Below, in pieces: positions 62,410 to 64,000 of a stretch of DNA of 64,000 nt. The number at the start of each line of letters is the position of its first letter. Positions within the stretch are counted from its first letter, which is position 1. The notes below the pieces were generated by a model, which made no database searches, was not told the DNA's origin, and saw only the letters and a program-made list of their open reading frames with translations. The stretch is from Palleronia aestuarii (lineage in GTDB: Bacteria > Pseudomonadota > Alphaproteobacteria > Rhodobacterales > Rhodobacteraceae): assembly GCF_003253995.1 (NCBI RefSeq), contig NZ_QKZL01000003.1, positions 186,001-250,000 of the forward strand, written 5' to 3'. The translations under genes were made by a program, and so were the position numbers.

Positions 62410-62950
62410 CGCGAGCGCAGCCGATTCGCGAAACGGGTCCGGGCCTTTCCCGACCTGATTGTCTCAACGAAACTCACAAAAACGATCAGATCGCAAAAGT
62501 GATATTGTTTCCGGGGCCGGGATTTGTTCGTTGGAGCCCGCGAAAAAGTTCGTCGCCATGCGGTACGACCGCCTCAGTAACGCGGGCAACGATGTAGCCG
62601 GTATCTCTTCAGACGCGCTTGGCGTACCGGTCAAAACGGGGATGTCCGACCGCTACATCTGCCAGGCCCAAGCGTTGTCGCCGACATCCATCGCCTGTTG
62701 CTCTAACCTTGAACTCGCCTGTGCCGGAGAGCCTAGGCGATCGCATCGTCTGACCATGGGGCTCGCAAGATCGATCGCCCCTTGCCGAAGTTTATCGCAT
62801 CCATCGCGATGGACACAGACGACGACCAATCCATCCGAAAAGATCTATCGGCAGAATGAAGGCACTCGCGAGCTCGCCTTGAAGCAATCGCAAGAGTTTA
62901 TTCACCTTTTCGATCTGTTCTGGGCGATACCCGGATCACGGAGGTCGAAG
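62410..62950. other. Intergenic stretch with no supported gene
   Basis: A frame open through here leads into the CAP-domain gene, but its composition is not protein-like before the ATG at 62951. I see no tRNA, clear terminator or long inverted repeat. It probably holds the promoter of the CAP-domain lipoprotein. Confidence 0.4.
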
Positions 62951-63397
62951 ATGCGCGCGTTCGTCTTCATCGCTTTGCTCTTGCTCGTCGCCTGTCAGGG
63001 AACGACGTCTCCGGTGCTTTCACCGGACCGATCCGCGGCTTCGGTGGAAGGCGGCCTCAACGCTTACCGCGCGGCGGCGAATGTGCCACCCGTGACACGG
63101 GACCACCGCCTCGATCGCGCGGCCCGGAGCCATGCGGCCGATATGGCGCGTCACGGCTTCATGGATCATCGGGGGTCCGATGGATCGACCCATGCGACCC
63201 GCATCCGACGGAGCGGTTATCCTTACTGCGGGGCCGCCGAGAACGTCGCCAAGGGGCCCTTTTCGCACCACTCCGTCATGGCGGCGTGGTGGGGCTCACC
63301 CAAGCACCGCAGCAACATGGTACTCGCTCGCGTCGAGCATTATGGGCTCGCGCAGGTCGGCGATGCCTGGGTGCTCGTCCTAGCACGATCCTGCTGA
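62951..63397 (+). CDS. CAP-domain lipoprotein
   Basis: A 148-residue protein. The N-terminus MRAFVFIALLLLVACQG is a lipoprotein signal with Cys at 15. The mature part is a CAP/SCP-PR1 domain: LNAYRAAANVPPVTRDHRLDRAARSHAADMARHGFMDHRGSDGSTHATRIRRSGYPYCGAAENVAKGP, with the conserved His and Glu, then WWGSPKHRSNMVLARVEHYGLAQV. Function in bacteria is unclear; roles in envelope or extracellular binding are possible. The last 18 bases overlap the guanine deaminase stop region. Confidence 0.85.
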   Translation: MRAFVFIALLLLVACQGTTSPVLSPDRSAASVEGGLNAYRAAANVPPVTRDHRLDRAARSHAADMARHGFMDHRGSDGSTHATRIRRSGYPYCGAAENVAKGPFSHHSVMAAWWGSPKHRSNMVLARVEHYGLAQVGDAWVLVLARSC

Positions 63398-64000
63398 GCG
63401 GCGACCGGCTACCCAGACGCCCGCCACGGCACGGTCGTCGCCCATCATGATCGTCGGGAAGATCGCCTCCCATGGATCCTCCGCTTGGGCGACGCGCTGT
63501 GCGATCGCGGGTGTGGAGGCCAGGTCGAGCGCTACGAGATCCGCCGCGCTCCCCATCTCGAGCGTGCCGATCTCCGCCTCCATCTTCAGCGCCCGGGCGG
63601 AGCCTTCGGTGGCGAGCCAGAGCAGTTGCGCGGGATGGAGCGCGGTGCCTGCGAGTTGCGCGATCTCGTAGGCGGCCGCCATGGTGCGCAACATCGAAAA
63701 GGACGAGCCGCCGCCGGTATCGGTGGCAAGCCCGACGCGAAGCCCCTCGGCCTTTGCTTGGCCCATGTCGAAAACCCCCGACCCGATGAAGGTGTTCGAG
63801 GTCGGACAATGGACGAGTGCCGCACCGACCTCGCGCAGCCTGTCGCGTTCGCGCGGCTCGAGATGGATGGCGTGGCCATAAAGCCCGTTCCCGCCGAGAA
63901 GGCCGTGGCTCTCGTAGGTGTCGAGATAGTCGCGCGCGTCGGGAAACAGGTCCCGAACCCACGCGATCTCGTCGAGCTGTTCGCTCAGGTGGGTCTGCAT
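63380..64000 (-). CDS. guaD: Guanine deaminase, C-terminal part (runs off the window)
   Basis: The visible 206 residues are the C-terminal two-thirds of an amidohydrolase. MQTHLSEQLDEIAWVRDLFP contains the metal-ligand His of the barrel, followed by GHAIHLEPRERDRL, LVHCPTSNTFIGSGVFDM, and the metal Asp in LATDTGGGSSFSMLRTM. This combination is typical of guanine deaminase (GuaD), which converts guanine to xanthine in purine salvage or catabolism. The N-terminal metal motif lies beyond 64000. The first Met shown is internal. Confidence 0.85.
   Translation of the reverse strand: MQTHLSEQLDEIAWVRDLFPDARDYLDTYESHGLLGGNGLYGHAIHLEPRERDRLREVGAALVHCPTSNTFIGSGVFDMGQAKAEGLRVGLATDTGGGSSFSMLRTMAAAYEIAQLAGTALHPAQLLWLATEGSARALKMEAEIGTLEMGSAADLVALDLASTPAIAQRVAQAEDPWEAIFPTIMMGDDRAVAGVWVAGRRSAGSC

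Overview
The window looks like chromosome from a high-GC alphaproteobacterium of the Rhodobacterales (roseobacter/Rhodobacter group). The housekeeping proteins and gene orders fit that group: glnD-murJ-trpS, rsmI-yraN-gshB, mreB-mreC-mreD-mrdA-rodA, an RpoH2-type sigma factor, an FeS-type bacterial photolyase behind two short-chain dehydrogenases, and a LysR/DUF1127 divergent pair. This is inference from protein character; there is no rRNA to anchor it.

Layout. 1-23.7 kb is ordinary chromosome: an Nfu Fe-S scaffold fragment, a universal stress protein, a class IV aminotransferase, trpS, a rhomboid-fold protein lacking its catalytic residues, murJ, glnD, a lipoprotein activator of penicillin-binding proteins, rsmI-yraN-gshB, comM, a GST, two cobalamin genes, rpoH with a ChaN-like gene, then a tightly overlapped coaBC-dut-ThiF/MoeB cluster and an M3 oligopeptidase. 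A tRNA-Arg(ACG) lies at 23747-23823.

23.8-38.9 kb is an integrated element of about 15.1 kb. It starts at the 3' end of the tRNA-Arg and ends at a 15-bp copy of that tRNA end (38927-38941). It carries a tyrosine integrase and excisionase beside the tRNA, a MobV-like relaxase with a hairpin-rich oriT candidate, a KfrA-like DNA-binding protein, a primase-like replication protein, and defence cargo: an Mrr-type endonuclease overlapping an MmeI-like fused restriction-methyltransferase. At its right end is an AT-richer two-gene cassette: a pentapeptide-repeat protein fused to a potassium-channel-type pore, followed 7 bp later by a polymerase-beta-type nucleotidyltransferase with a possible HEPN-like tail. 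This pair is the best candidate for an undescribed (possibly anti-phage) system. The element reads as an integrative mobilizable element that uses another element's conjugation machinery.

38.9-64 kb returns to chromosome: tRNA-Gln(TTG), a uracil-DNA glycosylase-family gene overlapping an SseB-like gene, a hydroxyacid dehydrogenase, the cell-shape cluster mreBCD-mrdA-rodA, leuA preceded by a leucine-rich leader peptide, the SDR-SDR-photolyase operon, an LLM flavin oxidoreductase, an exported protein with 19 MORN repeats, nadE, a lipocalin-like protein, a Bax-inhibitor-1 family protein with a clear terminator, DUF1127/LysR, a quinone oxidoreductase, an XRE regulator, hisN, a CAP-domain lipoprotein, and the C-terminal part of guanine deaminase running off the window.
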